Positions 10,610-21,911 of a stretch of 64,000 nucleotides of DNA are shown piece after piece. Position numbers and translations under genes: made by a program. The notes under the pieces were generated by a model, which saw only the letters and a list, made by a program, of their open reading frames with translations, did no database searches and was not told where the DNA came from. This DNA comes from Phaseolus vulgaris (taxonomy: Eukaryota; Streptophyta; Magnoliopsida; Fabales; Fabaceae): assembly GCF_000499845.2 (NCBI RefSeq), contig NC_023757.2:5614118-5678117 (forward strand), in the 5' to 3' direction. Within the stretch, counting starts at the first letter, position 1, and every line of letters starts with the position of its first letter.

Positions 10610-11060
10610 ATATGCAAGATTACAACCTCAAATTTATCCACTGACTGAAGTTGGTAAGTATTACCTATAGACTCACGTTGGTGGGTAATACCTACAAACT
10701 AAAGTTGGTGAGTATCATTTTCGGGTTGAAGTCGATAGGTATTCATACTACTAACATTATTAAATTAATAATAGTAATATAATAATATGAATAATAATAA
10801 TATGATAACATAAATAATAATCATTACAGTAGGCATAAATAATAATTGAAAATAAAAAAAGATAAAAATAATAATGAAATAATTAAAAATAAAATATGCA
10901 AAATTTTCTATGGATTTACCCATAGAAATCCATATGTTTTGGTAGGTATTACCTACGCATTGAGGTTGGTGGATAACTCATTGTTTTGGTTACCCGCATT
11001 CTCACTAACACTGCTTCAGTTACTCGTGGACACACTGTCCGTGGGTAAATTACCTAACGT
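10610..11060. mobile_element. CACTA-type subterminal remnant (copy A)
   Basis: Spaced repeats of GTTGGTGGGTAATACCTA and related forms match 45150-45550 in copy B, which adjoins a TNPA-like exon. Termini were not located. Confidence 0.5.
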
Positions 11061-11174
11061 TCACATCACAATTGAATGTGACACATATGTGCAAACCCTA
11101 AATCCTAAAGGAGCAGTTTGAGGCTTAAACCTTCAGAGAATCTAAGAGTCATTCCTTTATGTTGAGCTTTTATA

Positions 11175-11345
11175 TTGGATCTAGTTAGAATTATATACTA
11201 ATTTAGAAACTATTTATCAATAATAAAAATTAATTAGATACCAATAATTTTTTAGTCTCTATAATAATATATAATTTTAATCAATATAGCAATTGATTAT
11301 TTTTTATCTATAAAATTGATTTCTATTTAATGATTTTCTAGTAAT
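11175..11345. mobile_element. AT-rich MITE (copy A)
   Basis: Shared with 45690-45745 plus 62069-62190 (copy B, split by LINE-d) and related to 24430-24690 and 41098-41376. Signature blocks include TTAGAAACTATTTATCAATAA and ATCTATAAAATTGATTT. Present in both duplicates, so older than the duplication. Confidence 0.6.
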
Positions 11346-11699
11346 GTAAGTGGAAGTAGTTTGTTTACTCGAAAGGGGTTTAAATCACTGGTGCAGAAAG
11401 GAAAAACAACGACATCTAATTTACATTTAAAACGACAGCTATATAGTCACATTTGTTGTACATGTAGTCTTAAATTGAATATATAAGAAGGCGGCTAATT
11501 AGCCGCATTCATAAATGTCATTTATAAATGTGGCTATGGTCAATAGCTGCATTCGTATATGCTTCTAAATGATTTTATACAGGGAGGAGTAACACATTTA
11601 CGAATGCAACTATTGCCTTAGCCACATTTATAAATGACATTTACGAATGTTGTTATTACAATAACCGCATTTATAAACTACTGCTTGGGATTGCCTGGG

Positions 11700-12520
11700 A
11701 TTGCTCGGAACTTGGTGCACCTGACTTTTTAATTCAGGCTATCTTCCATTTTACATGGTGCAAAGGTGGTGATGGAGGAAAAGTGACCCCTGTATCCACA
11801 TTCTCAGACCCAGACCCCTATCTAGATTGCTTCTTTTCCACCATCAGTGATTGTTCAAGATTTCGATACCCTGAACGAGACAGTACGTGCGGGGTAACAT
11901 TCTTTAAAGCTTTGTCTTGATCTTTTTTCCGACGATCCTGTCATAAATGAAATAAACAAAGTGAATTAAATAATATTAACTTATTAATGTTATATAAATA
12001 AAAGTAGTTAAGTAACTTAACTTACCTTCCAAGCTTCATTTTCACGGCTTTGAACAAAATGACGTCATTTCTCTTCATCAATATGTTTGTACTTTAAACA
12101 AGGAATTTCGCCTTTAAGCTTGCCAAAAATATATTTCGTCGTTAGTCTTGACTTAAACTAACGAAATTTAAGTATGATATTGGATTAAATCTTTGATCGA
12201 AGAGGTTCCACATTAGGAATTTCAAAATTTGCCTGTAAAATAACATCACCAAATTAAATTTAATCAATGAATATTAAAAAGCATTATATGATAACAATAA
12301 TAATGTAAAGCTTACCCGAACATCCTCCCAGAGCATGTTCCAATCAACCTTTAACACGTCATCCCATGAATTAATCAAAATGGAGAGACTCTCACAAGAA
12401 ACATCTCCAAGATAGTTGTTAAACGAATCTGCATTAGGACCAAACACCATTCTAGTGTTGACAATAATGTCAACACGTGTTGTCTCACCAACAACACGTT
12501 TTAATGAAAGACGCTTCAAT
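11700..12520 (-). pseudogene. TNPA-like gene of CACTA-2, broken
   Basis: Pieces of the plant En/Spm transposase domain: 12274-12519 reads LGDVSCESLSILINSWDD with a WEDVR end; 12030-12090 reads HFVQSRENEAWK before a splice donor; 11735-11935 has VTPHVLSRSGYRNLEQS and PPSPPLHHVKWKIA. Stops interrupt it (after KKQSR and after KWKIA). The DUF8039/Ulp1 portion seen in CACTA-1 is absent between 11680 and 11735. Confidence 0.78.
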
Positions 12521-12689
12521 CTAGTAGGTCCTCTGCTGCCTCATTCGGATCGGGGTCTGATTGAAGTTTATTCGTCATCCATATCTCTGTTAAAAAAATT
12601 AGGTAACAAACATTAGTTAATCTGCATCGAAAGAAAATCATATAAAACAAATACATAAAATTCTAAATGCGTATGTTTAAAAAATATTT

Positions 12690-15600
12690 ATAAATTTATT
12701 ATTATAGTGGGTTGAATGTTCATATGTAAATTCCTTCACTGTGGTCTTTACAGGTTGCTGTACATTATCAACTAAATCGTCATCTTTATTAATTAACAAT
12801 ATACACAATATTTGTGTGAATGAACCGAGGTCACAATTTTCAACATCATCTATGGCCTCCTCTTCTTTTTTTCTCATGTAAAACAACATACCAATGTTCT
12901 GACGTAGGATCTTGGACATAGAAAACTTGAGATGCTTGTTGAACCAATATAAATGACCCATCCCAAACTCCATCTTTCGAAAGTCCACTAGTGTGAATCC
13001 TGATTCATCAATTTTAACCCCACTTTTTTTTGACAACCCATTTACACTTGAAAACTAAAACGGAAAACTTAGTATAGTCAACCTCCCATATATCTTCTAT
13101 AAACCCATAGTATGTCATTGATCCAAGTACAGGATTTGTGTCATTCGAAGTGGAAAAACTGCATTGACTCGGCTTCAAGAGTAACACCATAATTTTGAAT
13201 TGTACTCTTTTCATCCATAGACTTCGTGTAAAATATACAATTGTTCACTTCGTACGCTATACAAGAAATGACATCAAACTTCAATCTAGCAGCTAACCAG
13301 GTCAAGGTGTCCTATGCCGTTGAATCCTTTAACACCTCGTCTTTAATCCAAGGCATGAAAGTTCTATTATGTTCCATCAAGACCCATTTCTCTGCTTGTC
13401 TTGGGTTATTTGTTTTCACAATGGCTTTATGAGCTTCTATGTAAGGTATAACTTCATCTATGTTATTCAATATATACAAATGTGCTTGCAAGACTTCTGA
13501 TCGAGATTTGCTTACAGTATTCACACCACGTAAACATTTACTTGTAGAACGCATGTGGTGCCAAGAATTAGCTGGAAGACCTATTGGATTTGCTTTTGAC
13601 ATGTACTTTAAACAAAATTCAATAATTTCTTCACCTATGTACCTTTCAATCATTGAAGCTTATGGACGATAATGATTTTTCACATAACCTTTCAAAATTT
13701 TCATATACCGCTCAACATGATACATCCATCTTAAGTACACTGGTCCACACAATCTAACTTCTCTTACGAGATGCACAACTTGTTGAATCAAGTGTGATCA
13801 AAGCTTTGAAGAATCTAAATCCTAGCGTTTGATGGAAGGTTGGAGTTGCTTGAAGTTGCTTATGTGCTTTAGAGTAGGATCTGGGGTAGTTTATCTTTGT
13901 AATCCACTCTTTGTTGAATCTAAAGCTTAAGTGTTTTTAAATCTTTTAAGTTTAAAGTGTTTTTCAAACTAAGTGAAAAACAACCTGTTGTTTTGTCGAA
14001 ACAACCAATTGTTTTATACTTAGGTGTTTTTGAAAAAGTTTGAAAACTGTTTTGGACGGTTGACTTGCTGTCAAACCAAAACAACCGATTAATTTGCTCT
14101 TTCAACCGATTGTTTGTTTAAAATCCTAACAGAAACAGTTTTGTTAGTTAAGTGAGCTTTAAATGATTTTATAACTAAATACGCTCCTGCTTTAAATGTT
14201 TTGACCAAGATTTGAATAATATAAATAGTTTGTTAATGTTTTATAACAAACAACAAGAAAGAAAAACATATTTGAGTTTTTCAAAGAGCTTTTCAAAAAT
14301 TTGAGTTTTCACTTTGAGCTTTGGTTATTCAAGAGAGAAGTCAAATAGGATTACTCTGTATTGATTTCAGTTGATTCTGTAATAGTGCAATTCATTTTGA
14401 AAACTGTGTACATTTTGGTGTTGTAAAGCCAATAAAGGTTGTGTGCTCTTGAGGTTGTCAAGATCAACATTCTTGGTGTGTTGTGCTGAGCCAAAGGAAG
14501 TGTGTTTCTTGAGGGGATCAAGGTCACTTATTTGGTGGTGTGTGTATGTAATCTGGTTTTGATTACCTAGTGGATTCTCCAGTGGTTTCTGGGAAACTGG
14601 ATGTAGCTCTCGGTTTAAGAGTGAACCAGTATAAACTGTTCGTGCATCTCTCTCTTCCTTAAACTCTTTAATTTCAGTTGTTGTTATTTTTACTAGTATA
14701 AACAATCGATTGTTTCTACAAAAAAACCGATTGTTTTTTTGTTGCTTTACTGTTTTGAATTTTGTTTCTCGGCTAACTGAATTTCTAATCTGGTTTCGTG
14801 CAAAGAATTTCATTCTAGCTTAAAAAGTTTGCGAAACCCCCATTTAAACAATTCACCCCCCCCCCTCTAGTTTAAAGCCATACATTCTAACACAACTAGA
14901 TGAACCATGATGTCAAAAAAAGACGGAGGATAAAACATCTCCATTTCACAAAAGATAACAACAATTTCATCTTCAAGTTCATCTAGTTTTAATGGATCAA
15001 TGACTTTACAACAGATAGAAAAGAAGAATGAACACAAACGGGTTATGGTATGTCTAACAATTTTTGGTAAGATCCCACGAATAGCTACCAACAAGAATTG
15101 TTGCATCAAGATTTCACAATCATGAGACTTCAACCCAATTAACTTCAAATCTTGCATTGACACTAGGCTCTTCATATTTGAGGAATTTCCTTGTGACACT
15201 TTCACACCCTTTAGACATTGACAAAAACTTACTTTTCCATCTTTTGACATGGTGCAACATGCTGGGGGCAAATATGTACGCCTACCCATTTCTATCGGTG
15301 CCACTCGCCTCGTATGTTCATCTCAATCAAATCTAAATGAGCATTTAGACCATCCTTCGTCTTCCCGTTAATGTTAAGAAGTGTACCAATTAAGTTATCC
15401 CATACATTCTTCTCAACATGCATTACAACTATACAATATCTAACTTCTGGCCTCATAATTACGATTAGGTAGAGTATTTTCCTCTGGAAGCATATCCTTC
15501 AACAACTGAAGCAATTCCATGAAGCTTTTATCAGTCCATCCATTTATTGCCTTCAAATTCATCAATTTTAACATCGTCGAAAATCGTGTGAAGTTAGTTG

Positions 15601-16016
15601 ATTTAGGATACAATAAAGTCTCTGCATCGCTTGACATACTTCCATATCCATGCACTTCTGCAAAAGACTCAACTCCCACATCACAAATCATGACCTCTAA
15701 TCGATCATCATCTACATCATCATGTACTGCATCATCCATGGTGGACCCCACATATTCTCGGAAACACGTGATAAATTTAATAATTCACCATGCCATGTCC
15801 AAGTTGTATGACATCGAAGAAACCCATAACATAGAAGGTGCTCCCTGATTATCTTAACATCAAGTATCCTTCCATTCAAATAGTTAACACATGGGCACCT
15901 GATCTTTGCTCCATCCTGACCACTATTATTTGCGTTACGTTGTGCAAATTGTATAAATTCTTGTACTCCTCTTTCGTACTCATGACTTATGCGAACATAA
16001 TTAATCCAATTTCAAT
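12690..16016 (-). pseudogene. TNP2-like transposase of CACTA-2, broken and deleted
   Basis: From the start: transposase-associated domain at 15440-16016 (IRCPCVNYLNGRIL, TTWTWHGELLN, NGWTDKSFMELLQLL, NRNYEARS). It jumps at about 15445 to MHVEKNVWDNLIGTLLNI, so the DDE core is deleted. DUF4218 follows at 14893-15304 (LPPACCTMSKDGK, LKSHDCEILMQQFL, FPPSFF-like block, HLV), is interrupted by the solo LTR and resumes at about 13776 (HLVREVRLCGP). Next come 13312-13653 (NPIGLPANSWHHMRS) and DUF4216 at 12690-13214 (GVKIDESGFTLVDFRKM). Several stops and frameshifts. The domain order matches intact TNP2 proteins. Confidence 0.85.
13781..14892 (+). mobile_element. Solo LTR (SIRE-like Copia) inside CACTA-2
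   Basis: 1112 bp starting TGTTGAATC and ending TTCTAACA, flanked by a perfect 5-bp target duplication CAACT (13776-13780 and 14893-14897). It shares layout with the Copia-A LTR: CTGGATGTAGCTC, then GTGAACCAGTATAA, and a pyrimidine run ATTCACCCCCCC near the end. No PBS, coding region or second LTR, so LTR-LTR recombination removed the element. It interrupts the DUF4218 frame exactly. Confidence 0.9.
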
Positions 16017-16075
16017 CCATTCTATTCTGTAATAGTCATTCAAGTGTTTTCAAATAAATTTTCTATCTCACACGA

Positions 16076-16857
16076 TTGTCGAGGGTCGTTCTATTGATCA
16101 AGAAAAATTACAAAAAAATTCACTTCACTTCCTCTTTGAAACTCACCCTCCATGCAACCCTTTCTGTCTTAACCTTAACCTACCAATTCACTCCAATTTC
16201 TCTCATAAAACATCCATTTCCCGAACCTCACATGGCTCTCAGTAATCATACCAAATGTAAGTAAGCCTTTGTTTGTTTCACTTCATTCTTTATTCTATTA
16301 TAAAGACAAAAAAATATAAGCATAGATTATCTAAAGTAAAATGGTAAATCAACTAAATCATTAATAACTACTAAACTACAAATTATAGTCTTGGCCATAC
16401 TAGATTAATCAATATTTATTCTATTTTTTTAATATAATTATAATTTTTCTTTATTTTTTTTTCCCTTTGAACATTGATGCACTATGGGATAAGAGATCTT
16501 TCATATAAGGGAAAATTTAGTTTTGTGCTTACTTTTCTACCTATAAAATGAACACAATATTTTCTTCGTAAGACAAACTCAAATTATTATTATTATTTTT
16601 TTTTACTTTTGTACTACATTAGTTCTTAGGAGAAAAAAATTAAAAGAGTAAAAAAGTTTATCCTTTAAGCTTCTCATTGTAGTTGTACTTTTTATTTCTA
16701 AGTGAGAGTGTTATTTTTTTCTTCTTGGAATTAAAAAGTAGGGTATGGTGATTTTCTCTCCTTTAGTAAAATTACATTATTTCTTATTGTTTGTTTTGTT
16801 TCTACTTTTCTTTTATTTTAGTTGTACGTTCTTATGTTGTTACTCTAGTGCCTAATA
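16076..16857 (+). mobile_element. Copia-B 5' LTR region (copy A)
   Basis: Sequence shared with 62490-63264 in copy B. An LTR start near 16257 (TGTAAGTAAGCC) is plausible but homology continues upstream, so it is unproven. The LTR ends at about 16857 just before a primer-binding site. Confidence 0.6.
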
Positions 16858-16858
16858 A

Positions 16859-16873
16859 TGGTATCAGAGTTGG
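16859..16873 (+). other. Copia-B primer-binding site
   Basis: TGGTATCAGAGTTGG matches the plant initiator-Met tRNA primer-binding site used by Copia elements and lies one base after the LTR end. Confidence 0.85.
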
Positions 16874-17159
16874 ATCCTAATTGTATTTCACTTTTATTGT
16901 CTCTTGAATAGTGCAATAGAAGAATCTTAATATGTTGTGATTGCAACTATTATTATCTTTCACATAAAAAAAATCTTGTTATTGAATATAGACTTTGGTA
17001 GTGTGAAAGTGTGTGTTTAGTAGTTAAGTGTGTCAAATAGTGACCCACCTCTCTTTCTTGATAACAAACATGCTTGTTGTATTGGTTCACGATCTACAAT
17101 CTTTGTTCCAATAGATAGTACTATTTATAGTGAAAAAGTGCATAAGTTGATTTTATAGA

Positions 17160-17530
17160 GAAGTTCAATGGAAAATATTTTTTTTTTGTTTTGAATTTTT
17201 TTTTTGAGTAAATATAATTGTGGAAATGCAGTTGAAGAAAAACCCATGGACCGCACAAATCGAAGGCAAAAAGAAATTAATGATAATGTTATTCCAAATT
17301 TGCACTTTGACATATACGATTTTATCTATCATTACAGAGAATACTACTACTAAGGATATTTGGAACAGTCTCATGAAATTGTACAATTTTATGTCACTTT
17401 ACACAAGAATATGCTTGAAGAGAAACCTTTACACTTTGAATGAGTGTGTCAATTCTAGTGACAAACCTCATCAACAATCTAAATACGTTATTTGTCCAAC
17501 TTTTAGTTGCAAAATATCAATGTAGTTGAA
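17160..17530 (+). pseudogene. Copia-B gag fragment (copy A)
   Basis: The open stretch from 17220 carries the Copia gag (UBN2-like) signature: alternating TTKDIWNSLMKLY and RICLKRNLYTLNE correspond to the usual IWxxLxxLY and LxxxLYxLxM blocks. It ends at a stop at 17523. A near-identical copy is at 63600-63955. The next Copia-B part, the zinc knuckle, resumes after LINE-b. Confidence 0.75.
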
Positions 17531-17759
17531 AATGAATGTAAGGAACTTTTACTTCATAGTTTACTATTTTCATACTATCAACTCATCATAAATATAACAA
17601 ATAACAATATCTATGAACACCTACACTTGAAGAATGTGTTTGGAGCTATTTGATGAATAATCCAAGCAAAAATTCAAAGAAATTTGAGGCTTTGACGATG
17701 ACGAGGGGTAAATCAACATAATGTAGCTCTAATGGGAAGGTGAGTCTCCGAAAGGGAGG

Positions 17760-18077
17760 ATGACGGATTTAGTAGGTGACAAAACTGGAAAGCAACTTAC
17801 GGTGGACCAAGTTTTTTTGGTCCATCAAACAGGCAGTGCGTCGAATTCTATTTTCACTACTGACAGTGCAATAGAGAACTGTAATAGAATTTTCTGGGTA
17901 AAGACCGATAAGAATGTGGCTTCTAGTGTTTGGGGAGTAGGGAAAGAAGCAGTGTTTTCGTTCCCAGGTCGAGAAGAAATAGTTTTAAACAGTATTTGTT
18001 CGTTGTCTAATCAGGGTGGGATAACCACGAGAAAGATGTGGAAGGAGAGGAGAAAGGTTGTCAATGAAGATAATTAG
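17760..18077 (+). pseudogene. LINE-b ORF1 C-terminal remnant
   Basis: Open frame of about 105 codons just before ORF2, with a stop overlapping the ORF2 start region as in LINE-d. No recognisable domain; called from position. Confidence 0.5.
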
Positions 18078-21000
18078 TTTGAATATCTGAGGGGTAGGAG
18101 GTACGGTAAAAAGGAATTATGTAAGGGATTTGATCAGTAGGGAACAGGTGGACATGGTGTGTTTACAAGAGACAAAGTGTTCAGATTTTAGTAGGGAGAA
18201 GGTATGTCTACTTTGGGGAACAAACAAAATAGAATGGGTGGAAAACAAAGCTATAAACAGTGCAGGGGGCGTGCTTACAATGTGGAGTAAAAAGTCTTTC
18301 CAGTTATCCCGATCTGTAAATGGGAGAAATTATACGGTGTTAGAGGGGTTTTGGATGAGAGGCAATGGAGCACACGTAACTATTGTGAATATCTATTGTT
18401 ATGGTTCTTTAAGGGAAAAGAAAGAAATTTGGAACGAGGTTTGTGGTTTCAAACAGGGTCAAATCTCAAAGGCTTGGTGTGTTATTGGGGATTTTAATTC
18501 CATTAACGGCAGGAGGAAAGGAAGAGTGTGATTTCGAATACTCATTATTCTAGAGAAATAAAGGGGTTTAATGACTTCATCGAAAGAGAAGAATTGGTAG
18601 ATATCCCACTGGTGGGCAGGAAGTTTACATGGTTCAAACCCAATGGTTTGGTAAAAAGCAGAATAGACAGGGTGTTAGTCTCTAAGGAATGGCTGGAGTT
18701 TTGGCCAAACAACCAACAATTTGTTTTAAGTAGATCAATATCGGATCATTGTGCAATTATCCTGAAGGAAGTTTCAGAGGATTGGGGTCCGAAGCCTTTT
18801 AGGTGTTTGGATGTATGGCAGAAAGATAGAAGGTTTAAAGAGTTTGTGAGATTGAATTGGTCTTCTTACAAGGTGGATGGTGGAGGAATTTTTGTGTTTA
18901 AAGAAAAGCTGAAAAGGTTAAAAAAGCTGAAAAGGTTAAAAAAGCAAATATAAAGGTGTGGAACAAGGAAGTCTTCGGTGATGTGAATCATGCTAGTAAG
19001 GAATTCCAACAGAGGATAGACGAATTAGACATTCGCGATGACGAGGTAGGGTTAGATGAGTCTGAAAGGGAAGAAAGAAAGTCTCTCTTTGCTAAACTTT
19101 CTGTCTCCAAGTCTAAACAAGAGGCGATTTTATTTCAGAAAGCAAGACAGAGTTGGATAAAGCAAGGGGATCTCAATACAAAGTTCTTTCATTCATCGGT
19201 AAAATGGAGGAGGGCAAGAAATCAATTGCATGGGGTTTTTGTTAATAACAAATGGTGTGATAGTAAGGAGGAGGTAAAGGATAAGGTTTGTGAGTTCTTT
19301 GAAGAAAGGTTTGCTAGGAATGACTCTTGCCAGGTCAGACTGGATAAGGTTGAATTCAACTCCATTTCAGAAGCCGACAATGAGATGCTAATTGGTGATT
19401 TTTCAGAAGAAGAGGTCAGAGCCGCGATCTGGGGTGCGATAGCTCAAAGAGTCCTGGCCTTGATGGTTTTAACTTTGGTTTTATAAAATCTTGTTGGGAC
19501 ATCCTGAAGAAGGACGTGGTGTCGGCAATAAAGGATTTTGCAGGATTTGGCAGCTGGCCAAGAGGATCGAATGCGTCGTTTCTTTGTTTGAAACCAAAAG
19601 TAGAAAATCCTCAACAGTTAGGGGAGTTTAGACCTATTTCATTAGTAGGTTGCTTGTACAAGATCATCTCTAAGGTGCTTTCCTTGCGTTTGAAAAAGGT
19701 GATTGGAAATATTATTGATGTTAGACAGTCGATGTTTCTTGAAGGAAGGGGCTTATTGGACAGCGTGCTAGTTGCAAATGAGGTTCTGGAAGAATACAAG
19801 AGAAAAAGGAAGAGTTGTGTTTTCTTCAAAGTCGATTACGAGAAGGCTTATGACTCGGTGAGTTGGGATTTTATATATTATATGTTAAGGAGGTTGGGAT
19901 TCTGTGACCGTTGGATTCGGTGGATAAAGGGTTGCTTAGAGTCAGCTTCGGTCTTTGTCCTTGTAAATGGGAGCCCAACTAGAGAGTTCTTCCCTAGAAA
20001 GGGTCTCCGCCAGGGCGATCCGCTTGCTCCTTTTCTATTCCTCATTGTGGCATAGGGGTTAGCTGGGGTGGCAAGGGTAGCAGAAGAAAAGAAGTTGATT
20101 GACAGCTTGGAGGTCGGAAAGGATAAGGTAAAGGTAAATATGTTACAATATGCAGACGATACATTGTTCTTCTGCGAAGCAAATACCAAAAGTGTATTTA
20201 ACATAAAGGCGATTCTGCAATGTTTTGAGCTCTCTTATGGGTTAAAGGTTAATTTTGCGAAGAGTAGGATTGGTGGGACGGGGATGGATCAGGTCGTGCT
20301 TCAGAGGTTCGCAGCTATTCTTAATTGTGATACGATGGTTTCTCCTTTTATTTACTTGGGTATGCCAGTTGGTGGGAGTCATAAGCGCGACACTTTTTGG
20401 AATGGGGTGATTGAGAAAGTTCAGACTAGACTAAGCAGGTGGAAGGGAAGATGTTTGACGATGGCTGGAAGGATTTGCTTGATTAAGTCCGTGCTTTCTG
20501 CTATTCCGCTATTCTTTATGTCTTTGTTCAAACTGCCTTCTAGGGTGGCAGGAAAGCTGATTAGGATACAAAGAGATTTTCTCTGGGGGTGGGGTGCAGA
20601 AGGAAGGAAGATTGCTTGGGTTTCTTGGAGATTGGTCTGTAAGCCTCGCGAGTACGGGGGGCTTGGGATTATTGATCCAAAGTTGTTCAACTTGGCTTTA
20701 TTAGGGAAGTGGATCTGGAGGTTGGGTTCGGCCGAGGGCGGTCTTTGGAAGGAGGTTCTCATTTCTAAATACGGTGGGTGGAGAAGCTTGGGAGAGAAAG
20801 GAAAAGGTAGGAGTTGCTCTCTTTGGTGGAAAGATCTGAAAGAGGTTTGGTCCTTGGAGGGTTGGGGGAGAAGCTTTGAAGACGGTTTCAAGTGGAAAGT
20901 TGGTGACGGGAAGGAGATTTTTTTCTGGAAGGACAGCTGGTTGAATGGCGAGACGTTGAAGAATGCCTTTCCAAGATTGTTTTCTATTAGTTCTACCAAA

Positions 21001-21767
21001 GACGCAAAGCTGACGGAGCTTGGTTTTTGGTCTAACGGCGTTTGGGTTTGGTAGCTTGTTTGGAGAAGACCGTTTTTTGAGTGGGAGAAGTTGATGGCGG
21101 AACAATTGAGTCAACTTCTGCTTGAGGCTAGGATTGCTCTGGGAGAGGTTGATAGTTGGATTTGGAAGGAGGGGGGTCTCCAAACTTTTTCAGTTAATTC
21201 TGCCTACAATCTTGTTAGGAAACAAAGAGGTGGTTTCTTCGCCGATTTTTAGTAAATTGTGGAGGTGCAAGGCAGTACCCTCTGCAGTGCTTACAACTTT
21301 CAGGGTGATGGAAGAAAAGCTTGCTACGAGGGTAAATCTAAGCAAAAGAGAGGTTTTGGTGGATAGCCTGATGTGTTGTTTGTGCGGGAAGGAGGAAGAA
21401 TCTTGTAGACATTTGTTCTTTGACTGTAGCTTTGCTCGACGTGTGTGGTGTTTATGCTATAGATGGTTTGGGGTTTTGTTTGTGTCCCATAATGAACCGA
21501 AGATTAACTTTGATCAGTTTAGGATGAGTTTTTCCTCAGAGAAGGTTAATATTGTTTGGAACACAATCTGGGTCGGGGTGGTTAGCGAGATATGGAAACA
21601 CAGGAATAACATAATTTTCAAAAGTGGAGTGGCTGATGTGTCTTAAGTTTTTGCTCTGGTGCAGGTAAAGGTGTGGGCTTGGGTCTCTACAAATTTTCGG
21701 TTAGTGTCGTTTTCATTTTCTGATTGGTGTTTAGAACCTTTGGTGTGTATGAGGTTAGTCACTTGAA
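18064..21767 (+). pseudogene. LINE-b ORF2: endonuclease, reverse transcriptase, zf-RVT
   Basis: L1-type ORF2, which nicks target DNA and copies LINE RNA in place. Endonuclease 18064-18950: MKIISLNI, then a TGA at 18088 where Arg is usual; VCLQETK; VIGDFNSI; and SISDHCAI. Reverse transcriptase 19400-20450: FRPISLVGCLYKIISKV, FKVDYEKAYDSVSWDF, GLRQGDPLAPFLF, and the catalytic block YADDTLFF. A zf-RVT domain at 21200-21450 has CCLCGKEEESCRHLFFDC. Disruptions: TGA 18088, frameshifts near 18530, 18945 (beside a duplicated AAAAGGTTAAAAAAGCTG), 19440 and 21235, and stops near 20053, 21052 and 21644. Confidence 0.9.
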
Positions 21768-21857
21768 GTTTTAAGGGCAAGGTTTGTTTTTGTTAGTTTT
21801 AGCTAGTTTCAGAGGTTTAAGGCTGGAATCGGTGTTTGGGCACCGTGTATAAGGGTT

Positions 21858-21878
21858 GAATCACCCCTGAAGTGGTTC
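21858..21878 (+). other. LINE-b 3'-tail hairpin
   Basis: Stem GAATCAC (21858-21864), loop CCCTGAA, stem GTGGTTC (21872-21878) with one G-U pair. Equivalent hairpins with different stem bases occur in other LINE tails in the window. Confidence 0.7.
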
Positions 21879-21911
21879 CAATTTATTTATTTTTTATTGC
21901 CGATAAAAAAA

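Larger units (their letters stand above)
11386..16060 (-). mobile_element. CACTA-2 relic (right end lost)
   Basis: Left end CACTGGTGCAGAAAGG at 11386, followed by subterminal TTTATAAATG and GCGGCTA/TAGCCGC repeats to about 11680. Minus-strand TNPA-like and TNP2-like sequences follow; the TNP2 start lies at about 16016. Copia-B-linked duplicated sequence begins at about 16080, so the right terminus is missing. A solo LTR sits inside at 13781-14892. Confidence 0.82.
1..17737 (+). repeat. Tandem segmental duplication, copy A (interrupted)
   Basis: Blocks of this region reappear in order and in the same orientation from 42206 onward. Anchors read by eye: MYB gene 130-1250 with 42327-43432; 2805-2990 with 43913-44042 and 44660 onward; 10610-11160 with 45150-45660; 11165-11385 with 45665-45745 plus 62069-62223; 16085-17570 with 62503-64000. 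The left edge lies at or beyond the window start. Copy A alone carries the LINE ORF1 fragment, CACTA-1 and CACTA-2, so these arrived or were retained after duplication. Exact breakpoints were not computed. Confidence 0.85.
17738..21911 (+). mobile_element. LINE-b, 5'-truncated L1-type LINE inside Copia-B
   Basis: Contains the ORF1 C-terminus and most of ORF2, then a 3' tail ending GATAAAAAAAAA. A possible 7-bp target duplication AATGGGA flanks it (17731-17737 and 21912-21918). It separates Copia-B gag (left) from its CCHC zinc knuckle (right). Confidence 0.85.
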
